DNA from: Runella zeae DSM 19591
GTDB taxonomy: Bacteria > Bacteroidota > Bacteroidia > Cytophagales > Spirosomataceae
DNA length: 64,000 nucleotides
NCBI RefSeq assembly: GCF_000423565.1
Contig: NZ_KE384041.1
Span: forward strand, 40,311 to 104,310
Reading direction: 5' to 3'
Shown: positions 36,158-45,142 of the stretch, in pieces
Numbering within the stretch: the first letter of the stretch is position 1
How the letters are laid out: each line of letters begins with the position of its first letter
Program-made: the position numbers and the translations under genes
Notes under the pieces: model-generated
What the model was told of the DNA's origin: nothing
Databases searched by the model: none
What the model saw: the letters and a program-made list of their open reading frames with translations, nothing else

Positions 36158-37414
36158 ATGAAATTCTGGAATTTGAAAATTAGCTTTTTATTCCTACTTC
36201 TTGGAAACTACACAGACATTTGGGCTCAGAACCCCAAAAACAAGGTGCTGTTTGTGATTGTAGATGGAATTGCCTCGGATGTGATTGAAAAACAGAAACT
36301 ACCTAATTTGCAAGCCATTGCCAAAGTAGGAGGCTATACCAGAGCGTATGTAGGAGGAAAGAAAAATACTTATTCGCAAACACCCACTATCTCAGCAGTA
36401 GGCTATAATAGCCTTTTGACGGGTACTTGGGTCAATAAGCACAATGTGTGGGACAATAACATCAAAGACCCCAATTATCATTATTGGACTATTTTTCGGT
36501 TTTTTGAAGAGCAATACCCCCATAAGAAAACAGCCGTTTTTTCGACTTGGCTCGACAACCGCACCAAGCTTATTGGAGAAAGATTGCCCCAAACTAGACA
36601 ATTGCAACTTGATTATTTTTTTGATGGCTTCGAACTCGATACGCTGCATTTTCCGCACGATGCTGAGAAAGAATATATTCATAAGATTGATGAAAAAGTG
36701 GTAGACGAAGCGGCACGGTATATCCAAGAAGAAAGCCCCGATTTGTCGTGGGTATATCTGGAGTATACCGATGATATGGGGCACCGCTACGGCGACAGCG
36801 ATCAATTTGTGCGAGCCGTAGAGATGATGGATGCTCAAATGGGGCGATTGTGGAATGCTATTCAATATCGCGAGAAAAATTTTGGTGAAAAATGGCAGCT
36901 TTTTATTACGACCGACCACGGCAGAGATGCTTCTATGGGTAAAAACCACGGTGGGCAGTCGGACCGAGAAAGAAGCACGTGGATAGTCACCAATACGCCT
37001 CAGCTGAATTCTTATTTTATGGGAAAAACAGGTGTGGAAATTTTGCCCGCTATTGTAGATATTATGCCTACCATGGCACAGCACTTACAAATCAATATTC
37101 CCAAAGAGCAGGCGTTTGAAATAGACGGCACTTCCCTGACGGGGAAGTTGTCGTTGATAAATACCAATGTCAAAAAGAGTGGCAATACCATAGAGTCGAC
37201 TTGGAAAGCGTTGGAGAAAGAAGGAAAAGTCAAAATTTGGTTGGCTACTACCAATCACTTTGAAGAGGGAAAAAGAGATTCTTACTTACTGATGGACGAA
37301 GTACCCGTCGAAGAAGAACGAGTATCTATTGATGTAAGCAAGCTTCCTTCTCAACTTTACAAAATTGTGTTTGAAGGCAAATACAATACCCAAAATAAGT
37401 GGATTGTGGAATAG
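36158..37414 (+). CDS. Exported alkaline-phosphatase-superfamily phosphodiesterase/nucleotide pyrophosphatase
   Basis: A 418-residue exported protein (signal peptide about 1-23, ending WAQ) of the type I phosphodiesterase / nucleotide pyrophosphatase family. Metal and catalytic motifs: FVIVDGIASD (first aspartate), the TPTISAVGYNSLLTG segment with a likely Thr nucleophile, EYTDDMGHRYG (D and H) and TTDHGRD (D and H), then KNHGGQ. These match the two-zinc site of the superfamily. Starting 3 bp after ppk1, it must be co-transcribed, so a role in phosphate release outside the cytoplasm is plausible but inferred. Substrate unknown. Confidence 0.88.
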   Translation: MKFWNLKISFLFLLLGNYTDIWAQNPKNKVLFVIVDGIASDVIEKQKLPNLQAIAKVGGYTRAYVGGKKNTYSQTPTISAVGYNSLLTGTWVNKHNVWDNNIKDPNYHYWTIFRFFEEQYPHKKTAVFSTWLDNRTKLIGERLPQTRQLQLDYFFDGFELDTLHFPHDAEKEYIHKIDEKVVDEAARYIQEESPDLSWVYLEYTDDMGHRYGDSDQFVRAVEMMDAQMGRLWNAIQYREKNFGEKWQLFITTDHGRDASMGKNHGGQSDRERSTWIVTNTPQLNSYFMGKTGVEILPAIVDIMPTMAQHLQINIPKEQAFEIDGTSLTGKLSLINTNVKKSGNTIESTWKALEKEGKVKIWLATTNHFEEGKRDSYLLMDEVPVEEERVSIDVSKLPSQLYKIVFEGKYNTQNKWIVE

Positions 37415-37477
37415 AAGTTTCCAACCTTTTGGAAAGAGCGGGCGTCATAATATCAGTAAATTTAGAGATTGATATTT

Positions 37478-37954
37478 ATGAAAAAGCTGATTTTATATGG
37501 ATTAATTGCCATGATTGGGATGCAATGCAAGTCTTCAAGCGAGGAGTTGTTGAGCCTTGAATCCTGTGTTTCAGATCAGCCCACGCTCGTGGGGAAATGG
37601 ACATTGACAGAGTTTCGTTATTTGGGAGGTTGCTGCCCACCTATTGCAGATACTACTTGGAAAAAAGCCCCTGCTGATTCTTATCTTGTAGAATTCTTTT
37701 CTAATGGAGAAGTAAAAGTAAGAAATGCGTTGTCGGGGAGCAATGGAGTGGCGCCTTCTTCACCTGCTCAACTATCCACTCAGTATGATTTTGACGGAAA
37801 AGAAGTCAAACTTCAGGAGCAAATTTTGGGAGGAGCTACATGGTATAAAAATGTTAAAGTGCGTAGTCTCACCACGCGCGAATTGGTACTTAGTATTGTG
37901 TTTGGAAAAGAAGGAGAAACCAATGAGCGTAAATTTGCGAGAGTGTGCCACTAA
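37478..37954 (+). CDS. Small lipoprotein, lipocalin-like layout
   Basis: A 158-residue predicted lipoprotein. The ATG at 37478 follows a non-ATG frame start and opens a short signal ending at GMQC. The body begins with a cysteine-rich VGKWTLTEFRYLGGCCPP segment, which is the start of many lipocalin-like (DUF4377/DUF5004-type) Bacteroidota lipoproteins, and then regular strand segments. No precise family is recognised. Downstream is a shared palindromic terminator. Confidence 0.72.
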   Translation: MKKLILYGLIAMIGMQCKSSSEELLSLESCVSDQPTLVGKWTLTEFRYLGGCCPPIADTTWKKAPADSYLVEFFSNGEVKVRNALSGSNGVAPSSPAQLSTQYDFDGKEVKLQEQILGGATWYKNVKVRSLTTRELVLSIVFGKEGETNERKFARVCH

Positions 37955-37994
37955 CAAAAAAGCCTTTTACTGTACAGTAAAAGGCTTTTTTGTT
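37953..37994. terminator. Perfect 42-bp bidirectional terminator palindrome
   Basis: 37953-37973 and 37974-37994 are exact reverse complements (core GCCTTTTACTGT, outer arms AACAAAAAA/TTTTTTGTT). It lies between the ends of convergent genes and gives a U-run in either direction. Confidence 0.92.
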
Positions 37995-38006
37995 AGGAAT
38001 AAAACT

Positions 38007-39059
38007 TTATCTAAACTCTTCGTTTAAGATTTCCAATGTACTAGCCCCCGGACAAAGATCTTCTTCTTTAAGACTATTGAGAGGACGAAGGTCAGATTTG
38101 ATTACTTCGTGCAGGTCTTTGCTTTCTGGATTTACATATACCAATCCGGTCAAGATTTCGCCATCAGCCTTGGCCTGCTGCAAGCGCCGCATTGCTGCTT
38201 GACGGTCGCGTGGATCCCAGCCGTCGGCCAATTTTTGAAGGTGTACTACCGAGCCATCATGCAGTTCTACACCTACGGTACTACCTTCTTCGTAAGATAC
38301 GGTAATCTCCTCTTTTTCTGGTACATAACCAATCTGAGCAAGCGCTTCGATGTGGTCACGTACATAGTCATACGATTTGGTAGAACCCGGATTGTTGTTG
38401 AATGTTACACAAGGCGAAAGGACATCAATCAGAGCAAACCCATTGTGAGAGAGGGCGGCTTTGATGAGAGGTACAAGTTGAGTTTTGTCGCCCGAAAAGC
38501 TTCTTGCTACAAAAGTTGCCCCCAATTCAAGTGCCATTCCGACTAAATCGATACCTTCAAAGGGATTGACAGAGCCACTTTTGCTGACGGAGCCAGCATC
38601 GGCAGTGGCAGAATCTTGCCCTTTGGTAAGTCCATAGCAACCATTGTTCATCACAATATAAAGCATATTGAGATTGCGACGAATTGCGTGTACAAACTGC
38701 CCCATCCCAATCGAAGCAGTATCACCATCGCCCGATACTCCTAGATAAATCAAGTCGCGATTGGCCATGTTGGCACCCGTAGCCACCGACGGCATCCGAC
38801 CATGCACGGAGTTGAAGCCGTGGGAGTTGTTGAGGAAATAATTGGGAGTTTTGGACGAGCATCCAATACCCGACAGTTTGGCAACGCGGTGCGGCTCAAT
38901 ATCCATTTCATAACAAGCCTGCACAATAGACCCGCTGATAGAATCGTGGCCGCAGCCAGCGCACAAGGTCGAAATTACCCCTTCATAATCGCTTTTGGCA
39001 TATCCTACGCGATTTTTGGGCATTTCGGGATGACGGAATTTGGGTTTTATGTAAGTCAT
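38007..39059 (-). CDS. korB: 2-oxoacid:ferredoxin oxidoreductase, beta (TPP-binding) subunit
   Basis: A 350-residue TPP-binding subunit. CAGCGHDSISGS near the N-terminus, the TPP motif GVSGDGDTASIGMGQ with NNGCYGLTKGQ about 30 residues on, and DVLSPCVTFNN are hallmarks of the beta chain of 2-oxoglutarate/pyruvate:ferredoxin oxidoreductases. It pairs with the alpha/gamma fusion subunit encoded upstream (39438-41261), and a flavoprotein gene begins the operon. Whether the substrate is 2-oxoglutarate or another 2-oxoacid cannot be told for certain; the alpha/beta architecture without delta ferredoxin subunit fits the KorAB type. A GC-poor terminator palindrome follows. Confidence 0.92.
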   Translation of the reverse strand: MTYIKPKFRHPEMPKNRVGYAKSDYEGVISTLCAGCGHDSISGSIVQACYEMDIEPHRVAKLSGIGCSSKTPNYFLNNSHGFNSVHGRMPSVATGANMANRDLIYLGVSGDGDTASIGMGQFVHAIRRNLNMLYIVMNNGCYGLTKGQDSATADAGSVSKSGSVNPFEGIDLVGMALELGATFVARSFSGDKTQLVPLIKAALSHNGFALIDVLSPCVTFNNNPGSTKSYDYVRDHIEALAQIGYVPEKEEITVSYEEGSTVGVELHDGSVVHLQKLADGWDPRDRQAAMRRLQQAKADGEILTGLVYVNPESKDLHEVIKSDLRPLNSLKEEDLCPGASTLEILNEEFR

Positions 39060-39164
39060 TTTAAATGTGTGATGTCTAAATTATGGTTGGGAGGTTACGG
39101 ATATTTTTGATATTGAAGAATTTACATCCTACTTTCACCATATCTTAAATACAAAAGTATTGAC

Positions 39165-39344
39165 TTATTTGTTTTTTGCAGTGATTGTGAGTACGATGAC
39201 GCTTATCATTGGTATTGCAAACATGATTGGTATCAGAAACCTTGAAATACGAGAAGGTACTATGTCGCCCACAACTATCAAAACAAATAAAACAATGTAA
39301 ACTACAAAAAGAAGTGAGTATTTGATTACTTGTTTTTTTGTCAT
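39165..39344 (-). CDS. 59-residue two-helix membrane protein inside the kor operon
   Basis: An unbroken frame from ATG at 39344 to TAA at 39165-39167 gives a 59-residue protein: a basic N-terminus (MTKKQVIKYS), helix 1 (about 11-26, LLFVVYIVLFVLIVVG), a short loop with charged DIVPSRISR, helix 2 (about 36-54, rich in I/V/L/M) and a basic tail TAKNK. This charge layout fits a two-span membrane protein with both ends inside. It is on the same strand as korA (93 bp upstream) and korB (105 bp downstream), so it would be in the same transcript. No homologue is recognised. The hydrophobic pattern and the lack of any other gene in the 378-bp gap argue for it. Confidence 0.6.
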   Translation of the reverse strand: MTKKQVIKYSLLFVVYIVLFVLIVVGDIVPSRISRFLIPIMFAIPMISVIVLTITAKNK

Positions 39345-39386
39345 TGAGTTATAAAAGTTAAAGTTGTTATCTCACGTTAAGCAAAT

Positions 39387-39431
39387 TTTTGGTTGGTTTG
39401 ACTTGAATATTTCAGGGCAAACCAACCAAAA
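39387..39431. repeat. 14-bp perfect inverted repeat downstream of korA
   Basis: TTTTGGTTGGTTTG (39387-39400) and CAAACCAACCAAAA (39418-39431). No U-tract follows on either strand, so it may stabilise or process the operon mRNA rather than end it. Confidence 0.6.
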
Positions 39432-39437
39432 TCATTC

Positions 39438-41261
39438 TTAAACCGTAGCCAAGACGCCCACAATTTGGCGGCGGATTGCTTCGGCTGTAATAGGCATTCC
39501 GTCATAATTGAGGATTTTGATTAATTTTTTGGGGTTGATTTCCAATTCATTAATCAAAAGGGTACGGAACTGTGCATCGCGATTTTGCTCAATCACAAAT
39601 ACGTGGTCGTGAGCTTCGATAAACTGCTCCACCGACTCATGAAACGGAAAGGCCGTTGCACGCATAGCATCGATTACTATATCTTCCTCCTGTTTCAATA
39701 AGTCGAGTGCTTCAAGGGCGGCGTAAGTGGTGGTACCAAAAAATACCACTCCAATATTGCTTTGGTTGGCAGTTTGGTAAAACTCGGGCTTAGGCGTGAT
39801 GTCTTTGGCGGTGTCCCATTTTTTGAGCAGACGATCGAGTACTTCAGCGTTTTTGACACCATCCTCGGTATAGCGAGCGTATTCGTCGTGCGATGTACCA
39901 CGCGTAAAAAACGATCCTTTGGTAGGGTGCGTGGCGGGAAGGGTACGGTAAGGAATTCCGTCTCCGTCTACATCAAGATAGCGACCAAATTGTTTGCCCA
40001 TCGCACTTAACGCATCCAAATCCTGGGCAGTGTAGACCTTACCTCGGTCGTAGCGACGGGAGTCGTCCCATTTGAGAGGGGCGGTGAGGTGGTCGTTCAT
40101 GCCTAAGTCTAAGTCCGTCATTACGATGACGGGAGTTTGGAGACGCTCGGCTAAGTCGAAGGCATCTGCCATGAAATTAAAACACTCGGTAGGCGTGCTC
40201 GGAATCAGCAAAACATGCTTGGTATCGCCATGCGAGGCATAAGCGGCCAATAACAAATCTGACTGCTGGGTGCGGGTAGGCATCCCTGTCGAAGGGCCGC
40301 CTCGTTGTACATCTACTAGTACCGCAGGGATTTCGGCAAAATAAGCCAACCCCAAAAATTCATTCATCAAAGATACCCCCGGGCCACTAGTTGCCGTAAA
40401 AGCCCGCGCACCATTCCAGCTTGCACCTAGCACCATCCCAAGGGCGGCTAGTTCGTCTTCTGCTTGTACAATCGCGACTTTTTTAAGGCCTGTTTCGGGG
40501 TCGGTGCGCAGACGGTTGGCGTATTTGGCAAACGCTTCTACTAACGATGTCGACGGCGTGATAGGATACCATCCGGCTACGGTGGCACCCGCATACACTG
40601 CTCCGAGTCCACAGGCGGTATTGCCGTCTATGACGATGCTATCTCCCACAAGGTCGCGACGCTCAACGCGGAGACCTAGTGGGCTATCGTAGTTTTCTTG
40701 TACATATTTTACCCCTTCCATCATCGCTTGGACGTTTGGCTCGATGAGTTTGGGCTTTTTCTTGAATTCGTCGGCGATGATGCCCTTCACTACGTCAAGT
40801 TCGATGTCGAGTAGGGCGGCCAAAGCGCCTACATAAATCATGTTTTTGAACAATTGACGTTGACGCGCATCTTGGTACAAACGCATACAGATACCAATCA
40901 TCGGAATACCGATATAATTGATATCTTCTCGGATAAAGTCTTTGTGGAGATTTTTGGTGTTGTCATAAATAAAATAACCTCCTGATTTCACAGAAGCGAT
41001 GTCTTGCTTCATGCTTTGCGGATTGACACACACGAGTAAGTCCACTCCTTCGCGGCGGCCAAGGTAGCCTTTTTCGCTTACCCTTACTTCATACCATGTA
41101 GGTAAACCTTGGATATTGGAAGGAAAAATATTTTTGGCAGTAACAGGAATGCCCATTCTAAAAATAGACATTGCAAACATATTGTTGGCACTTGCCGAAC
41201 CAGTTCCATTGACGTTGGCAAATCGTACTACTAAGTCGTTAATTGCGGTAAGTTGTTGCAT
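39438..41261 (-). CDS. korA: 2-oxoacid:ferredoxin oxidoreductase, fused gamma-alpha subunit
   Basis: A 607-residue fusion: an N-terminal gamma domain (about 1-190, NGTGSASANNMFAMSIFRMG) and the alpha pyrimidine domain from about 205, with YPITPSTSLVEAF, the VAIVQAEDELAALGM loop and TSGPGVSLMNEF. The C-terminal part contains the RGGPSTGMPTRTQQSD segment. This is the standard layout of KorA-type alpha subunits in Bacteroidota and Aquificae. With KorB it decarboxylates a 2-oxoacid to acyl-CoA and reduces ferredoxin, or runs in reverse. The start gives MQQLTAINDLVVRFANV. The gene lies 48 bp downstream of the flavoprotein gene. Confidence 0.93.
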   Translation of the reverse strand: MQQLTAINDLVVRFANVNGTGSASANNMFAMSIFRMGIPVTAKNIFPSNIQGLPTWYEVRVSEKGYLGRREGVDLLVCVNPQSMKQDIASVKSGGYFIYDNTKNLHKDFIREDINYIGIPMIGICMRLYQDARQRQLFKNMIYVGALAALLDIELDVVKGIIADEFKKKPKLIEPNVQAMMEGVKYVQENYDSPLGLRVERRDLVGDSIVIDGNTACGLGAVYAGATVAGWYPITPSTSLVEAFAKYANRLRTDPETGLKKVAIVQAEDELAALGMVLGASWNGARAFTATSGPGVSLMNEFLGLAYFAEIPAVLVDVQRGGPSTGMPTRTQQSDLLLAAYASHGDTKHVLLIPSTPTECFNFMADAFDLAERLQTPVIVMTDLDLGMNDHLTAPLKWDDSRRYDRGKVYTAQDLDALSAMGKQFGRYLDVDGDGIPYRTLPATHPTKGSFFTRGTSHDEYARYTEDGVKNAEVLDRLLKKWDTAKDITPKPEFYQTANQSNIGVVFFGTTTYAALEALDLLKQEEDIVIDAMRATAFPFHESVEQFIEAHDHVFVIEQNRDAQFRTLLINELEINPKKLIKILNYDGMPITAEAIRRQIVGVLATV

Positions 41262-41309
41262 TGATAGACTTGGTTATGCCTCTTTTTTTTAATGCTTTAA
41301 ACAAAGAGG

Positions 41310-43106
41310 TTAAATGGTTTCTAATATGCTGCTTTGGCAGCCAGCTTTTGTTACTGAATACAAATATTTTTGCATATCCCAAGCCGAAGTTGGACAACGC
41401 TCGGCACAAAGTCCACAGTGGAGACACACGTTTTCGTCTTTGATCATCACTCGGCCTGTTTTCAAGGTATCAGATACGTACAGTTCCTGCTCTACATTGT
41501 GAGCGGGGGCATTGAGTCGAGAGCGGAGGTCGTCTTCTTCGCCATTAATCGTAAAGGTGATACAAGTAGTAGGGCAGATGTCAGCACAAGCATCACATTC
41601 GATACATTTATCTTCGGTAAATACCGTCTGTACATCGCAATTGAGGCAGCGTTGAGCTTCTTTAAAACCAGTATCTTGGCTAAAACCCAGTTCGACTTCT
41701 TTTTTACGATCTTTCAGGGTCAGACTTTTGTCGGCATGAGGTACTTTATAACGAATGTCGGTCGTGACATCGCTGTCGTAAATCCATTCGTGAATCCCCA
41801 TTTTCTGACTAATCAGATTGGTATAGGGCGAAGGACGTTCGTAGAGGGATTGTTGGTTGCAATACAAATCAATCGATACCGCAGCCTGATGACCTTGGGC
41901 TACGGCCGTAATGACGTTTTTGGGACCTAAAGCGGCATCTCCTCCAAAAAACACCTTGGGAAGGGTAGATTGGAAGGTTTTTTCATCCAATACGGGTAAG
42001 CCCCATTTATTGAATTCAAGCCCTAAATCACGTTCAATCCATGGGAAAGAGTTTTCTTGACCAATCGCCACAAGCACATCATCCGCTTCTATGAATATAT
42101 CTGGCTCACCAGTAGGCACGAGTTTCCGTTTTCCGTTGTCGTAGATAGCTTCTACTTTTTCGAAATACATTCCTTTTAGAACGCCATTTTCGGATACGAA
42201 TGATTTAGGAACGTGATTTTCTAAAATAGGAATATCTTCGTGAAGGGCGTCTTCGATTTCCCAAGGCGACGCTTTCATTTCTTTGCGAGGGCTTCTGACC
42301 ACTACTTTTACATCTTCACCACCCAAGCGGCGAGAAGTACGGCAGCAATCCATAGCGGTATTTCCACCACCTAATACAATTACTTTTTTGCCGATTTTGC
42401 TAGTATGCTCAAAAGCTACATTGGCAAGCCATTCAATTCCGATGTGAATATTGGCTTGGGCGTCCCAACGACCCGGCAAATCGGCCAAATCTTTACCTTT
42501 AGGTGCTCCTGTGCCCACAAAAACCGCATCATAACCTTGGCTCAGGATGTCTTTCAAGCTTTCGACACGGGTATTGAAATGCGTATGAATACCCAAATCA
42601 AGGATAAAGCCTACTTCTTCCGAAAGCACGCTGTCGGGCAAGCGGAAAGAAGGGATTTGACTACGCATCATTCCACCCCCTTTGTTTTGGTCGTCATAAA
42701 GATGAACCTCATAGCCTAGCGGTGTCAAATCGCGCGCCACGGTGAGCGCAGCAGGGCCTCCACCAATGAGCGCTATTTTTTTCCCATTGGGCGCAAAAGG
42801 GCCTTGGGGCATCATGCTTTTTACATCGCCTTTGTTGTCGGCCGCAACGCGCTTGAGGCGGCAGATAGCCACAGGCTCTTCTTCTACGCGGCCGCGTCGG
42901 CAGGCGGGTTCGCAAGGGCGGTCGCATGTACGACCTAGTACACCTGGAAATACGTTTGATTCCCAGTTTACCATATACGCTTCGGTGTAGCGCTCAGCTG
43001 CTATCAGTCGGATGTATTCTGGCACGGGAGTATGCGCAGGACATGCGTACTGACAATCCACTACCTTGTGGAAGTACTCGGGATTTTGAATGTCTGTCGG
43101 TTTCAA
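41310..43106 (-). CDS. GltD-like FAD-dependent oxidoreductase with two [4Fe-4S] ferredoxin motifs
   Basis: A 598-residue flavoprotein. The N-terminal segment CQYACPAHTPVPEY and TCDRPCEPACRRG are the Fe-S ligands of GltD-type proteins. FAD binding: ALIGGGPAALTVARDL; NAD(P)H binding: VLGGGNTAMDCCRTSRRLGG; the GD motif is VFFGGDAALG. The C-terminal extension carries two ferredoxin motifs, CIECDACADICP (about 501-512) and CLHCGLCAERCP (about 561-572), which GltD lacks. Position directly upstream of korA-korB on the same strand suggests that it moves electrons between NAD(P)H and ferredoxin for the oxidoreductase; the direction is an inference. Confidence 0.9.
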   Translation of the reverse strand: MKPTDIQNPEYFHKVVDCQYACPAHTPVPEYIRLIAAERYTEAYMVNWESNVFPGVLGRTCDRPCEPACRRGRVEEEPVAICRLKRVAADNKGDVKSMMPQGPFAPNGKKIALIGGGPAALTVARDLTPLGYEVHLYDDQNKGGGMMRSQIPSFRLPDSVLSEEVGFILDLGIHTHFNTRVESLKDILSQGYDAVFVGTGAPKGKDLADLPGRWDAQANIHIGIEWLANVAFEHTSKIGKKVIVLGGGNTAMDCCRTSRRLGGEDVKVVVRSPRKEMKASPWEIEDALHEDIPILENHVPKSFVSENGVLKGMYFEKVEAIYDNGKRKLVPTGEPDIFIEADDVLVAIGQENSFPWIERDLGLEFNKWGLPVLDEKTFQSTLPKVFFGGDAALGPKNVITAVAQGHQAAVSIDLYCNQQSLYERPSPYTNLISQKMGIHEWIYDSDVTTDIRYKVPHADKSLTLKDRKKEVELGFSQDTGFKEAQRCLNCDVQTVFTEDKCIECDACADICPTTCITFTINGEEDDLRSRLNAPAHNVEQELYVSDTLKTGRVMIKDENVCLHCGLCAERCPTSAWDMQKYLYSVTKAGCQSSILETI

Positions 43107-43463
43107 GGAGGTAAAATTTGAATAGCTAGTAATGCAAATAAGTCAGAACATTTACCATCTGAGGGAGAGATAGGCAGAATTTCTCTGGCAAAGAAGAAGG
43201 TATTTTGTGGGTATATTCATTAGTAAATTGTACTCACGTGGCTTTTGCTGGCAATTAAGTTATTTTGTTTGGAAATACAAAGACGATATTATTTAAAAGT
43301 TACTTTACGGTTTGGATAGAAAATATTTGGGGAAAATGATAACGAAATTTGAATATTACTTTTGTGAAAGTTTGTAGGGGGAAAAAGTGCCATCATGTGC
43401 CTTTTAAAGCAATACAACGTCAACTGCGTGACAAAGCTAATTTTTGAAAAACAATAATTACTA
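43107..43463. other. 357-bp divergent intergenic region
   Basis: It separates the minus-strand kor operon from the plus-strand GDPD-GH16 gene. TACTTTTG at 43357-43364 fits a plus-strand -7 element for the latter (leader about 95 nt). On the minus strand TAGCTTTG (43439-43432) is a consensus match that would give a leader of over 300 nt for the flavoprotein gene. AAGGAGGT at about 43109 is followed by no usable start. No coding region or RNA gene is apparent. Confidence 0.45.
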
Positions 43464-44972
43464 ATGAATAAACAAACAACTTTTTTTCTTTTCCTCCTGT
43501 GGAGCATGCTGGGTCTCAATATCGCTTGGGCTCAATCCTTTCATTCCAACAAAATTGTGGCGCATCGAGGAGCATGGAAGCACACTGGTGCCCCTCAAAA
43601 CTCCCTCGCTTCACTTCAAGAGGCTATTAAGCTGGGTTGTGTAGGCTCGGAGTTTGATATCCGAATGACCAAAGACGAGGTACTCGTCATCAACCATGAC
43701 GCTCATTATGAAGGCATGGACATTGAGCAGACGGATTTTGCGGAGTTACGCAAAAAGCCACTCAAAAACGGCGAACAGCTGCCTACTTTGGAAGAATATT
43801 TGAAAGCTGGTAAAAAACAAAAGAAAACCATGCTGGTGGCGGAAATCAAACCATCGCCGGCTGGCAAAGAACGGGCCGCGCTTTTGGCCGAAAAAGTGGT
43901 AAAAACCGTGCACAAGCTCAAAGCCCAAAAATGGGTGGTCTATATCAGTTTTGATTATGATATTCTGAAAAAGGTAAGAGAGCTAGATACCAAGGCCAAG
44001 CTTCAGTATTTGAATGGAAATATCTCGGCAGCGCAGCTCAAAGCCGACAATATCGGCGGGGCTGATTACCATTTTAGTGTATTTCAGAAAGATGAAGAAT
44101 GGCTTACCAAAGCCCAACAAGAAGGGATTACGACCAATGCTTGGACGGTCAATGATACTACGCTTATTGATTACTTCTTGGGAAGAGGCATAGACTATAT
44201 CACTACCGACGAGCCCGAAAAAGCCCTCAAGCATGATGCGCTTTTTGCCAAAACAAAGTGGAAATTGGTGGGGGGAGATGAGTTTAACTATGCAGGATTG
44301 CCCAATGCCGCTAAGTGGGGCTATGATGTAGGCGGCAATGGCTGGGGTAATAATGAACTACAGTTTTATACCGAAGCCGATACCAGCAATGCCGTCGTGA
44401 AAAATGGTATATTGACCATTACGGCTCGTAAACAAAAACACGAAAATCGAGACTATACTTCTGCTCGTTTGGTCACACGCGACAAGGGTGAGTGGAAGTA
44501 CGGGCGCATTGAGATAAAAGCCAAACTTCCCAAAGGACGGGGAACTTGGCCGGCTATTTGGATGCTTGGCAACGACATCAAGCAGGTAGGTTGGCCTAAA
44601 TGTGGTGAAATCGACATCATGGAGCACGTAGGCTATGACCCTGATACTTTGGTGGGGACGATTCATACGCAAGCCTACAACCACGTGAAGGGTACCCAAA
44701 AATCAAAAAAGATTTTTATCAAAAACCCTTACACGGAATTTCACATTTATGCTATCGACTGGACGTCCGAAAAAATGGATTTCTTGCTTGACGGTAAAGT
44801 ATATTTAAGTATTCCAAACGAACACAAAACTACGAATGAATGGCCTTTTGATAAGCCACATTATTTGCTACTCAATATCGCCGTTGGAGGCAATTGGGGT
44901 GGCGCAAAAGGCATTGATGAAACGGTATTTCCTGCCAAAATGGAAGTGGATTATGTAAGGGTGTATCAATAA
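43464..44972 (+). CDS. Exported fusion of glycerophosphodiester phosphodiesterase and GH16 glycosidase
   Basis: A 502-residue exported protein (signal peptide 1-24, ending AWAQS). Residues about 30-255 are a GDPD domain: HRG (34-36), EFD (63-65, metal-binding E and D), H78, and EIK (127-129), plus the NAWTVND segment. From about 265 to the end is a GH16 glucanase/laminarinase domain with GEIDIME (E382 likely nucleophile, D384, E387 acid/base), WPAIWMLG and the terminal VDYVRVYQ. Both domains keep their catalytic residues. GH16 of this kind cuts beta-1,3 or mixed beta-glucan. The fusion suggests removal of a glycerophosphate from, and cleavage of, the same polymer, which is inference. Confidence 0.92.
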   Translation: MNKQTTFFLFLLWSMLGLNIAWAQSFHSNKIVAHRGAWKHTGAPQNSLASLQEAIKLGCVGSEFDIRMTKDEVLVINHDAHYEGMDIEQTDFAELRKKPLKNGEQLPTLEEYLKAGKKQKKTMLVAEIKPSPAGKERAALLAEKVVKTVHKLKAQKWVVYISFDYDILKKVRELDTKAKLQYLNGNISAAQLKADNIGGADYHFSVFQKDEEWLTKAQQEGITTNAWTVNDTTLIDYFLGRGIDYITTDEPEKALKHDALFAKTKWKLVGGDEFNYAGLPNAAKWGYDVGGNGWGNNELQFYTEADTSNAVVKNGILTITARKQKHENRDYTSARLVTRDKGEWKYGRIEIKAKLPKGRGTWPAIWMLGNDIKQVGWPKCGEIDIMEHVGYDPDTLVGTIHTQAYNHVKGTQKSKKIFIKNPYTEFHIYAIDWTSEKMDFLLDGKVYLSIPNEHKTTNEWPFDKPHYLLLNIAVGGNWGGAKGIDETVFPAKMEVDYVRVYQ

Positions 44973-44992
44973 ATCAGCCTGATACATCCACC

Positions 44993-45030
44993 AAAGGAGG
45001 TTGCTATATGTGACCTCCTTTTTTGTTTTT
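44993..45030 (+). terminator. Intrinsic terminator of the GDPD-GH16 gene
   Basis: AAAGGAGGT (44993-45001) pairs with ACCTCCTTT (45013-45021), followed by T-rich sequence. Confidence 0.85.
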
Positions 45031-45142
45031 GGCCTTCTAAAAAGGTCTTAAGTATACAAAAACAATATTATTCAAATATTTTTCAAAATTATTTAGGGAT
45101 TTGAGGTAGTTGTTCTACTGTACATGTAAATAGCGAAAACGC

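Noticed and set aside
37418-37433. Small inverted repeat TTTCCAA/TTGGAAA after the phosphodiesterase gene
   Set aside because: Short A/T-rich stem with no U-tract; expected by chance.
38109-38546. 145-codon open frame on the plus strand over korB
   Set aside because: Complementary shadow of a strongly supported korB reading frame.
41370-41930. 186-codon open frame on the plus strand over the flavoprotein gene
   Set aside because: Lies antisense to the ferredoxin-motif part of a well-supported gene; no family pattern.
43109-43116. AAGGAGGT, a perfect Shine-Dalgarno match on the plus strand
   Set aside because: No start codon with a usable frame follows; the nearby gene is on the opposite strand.
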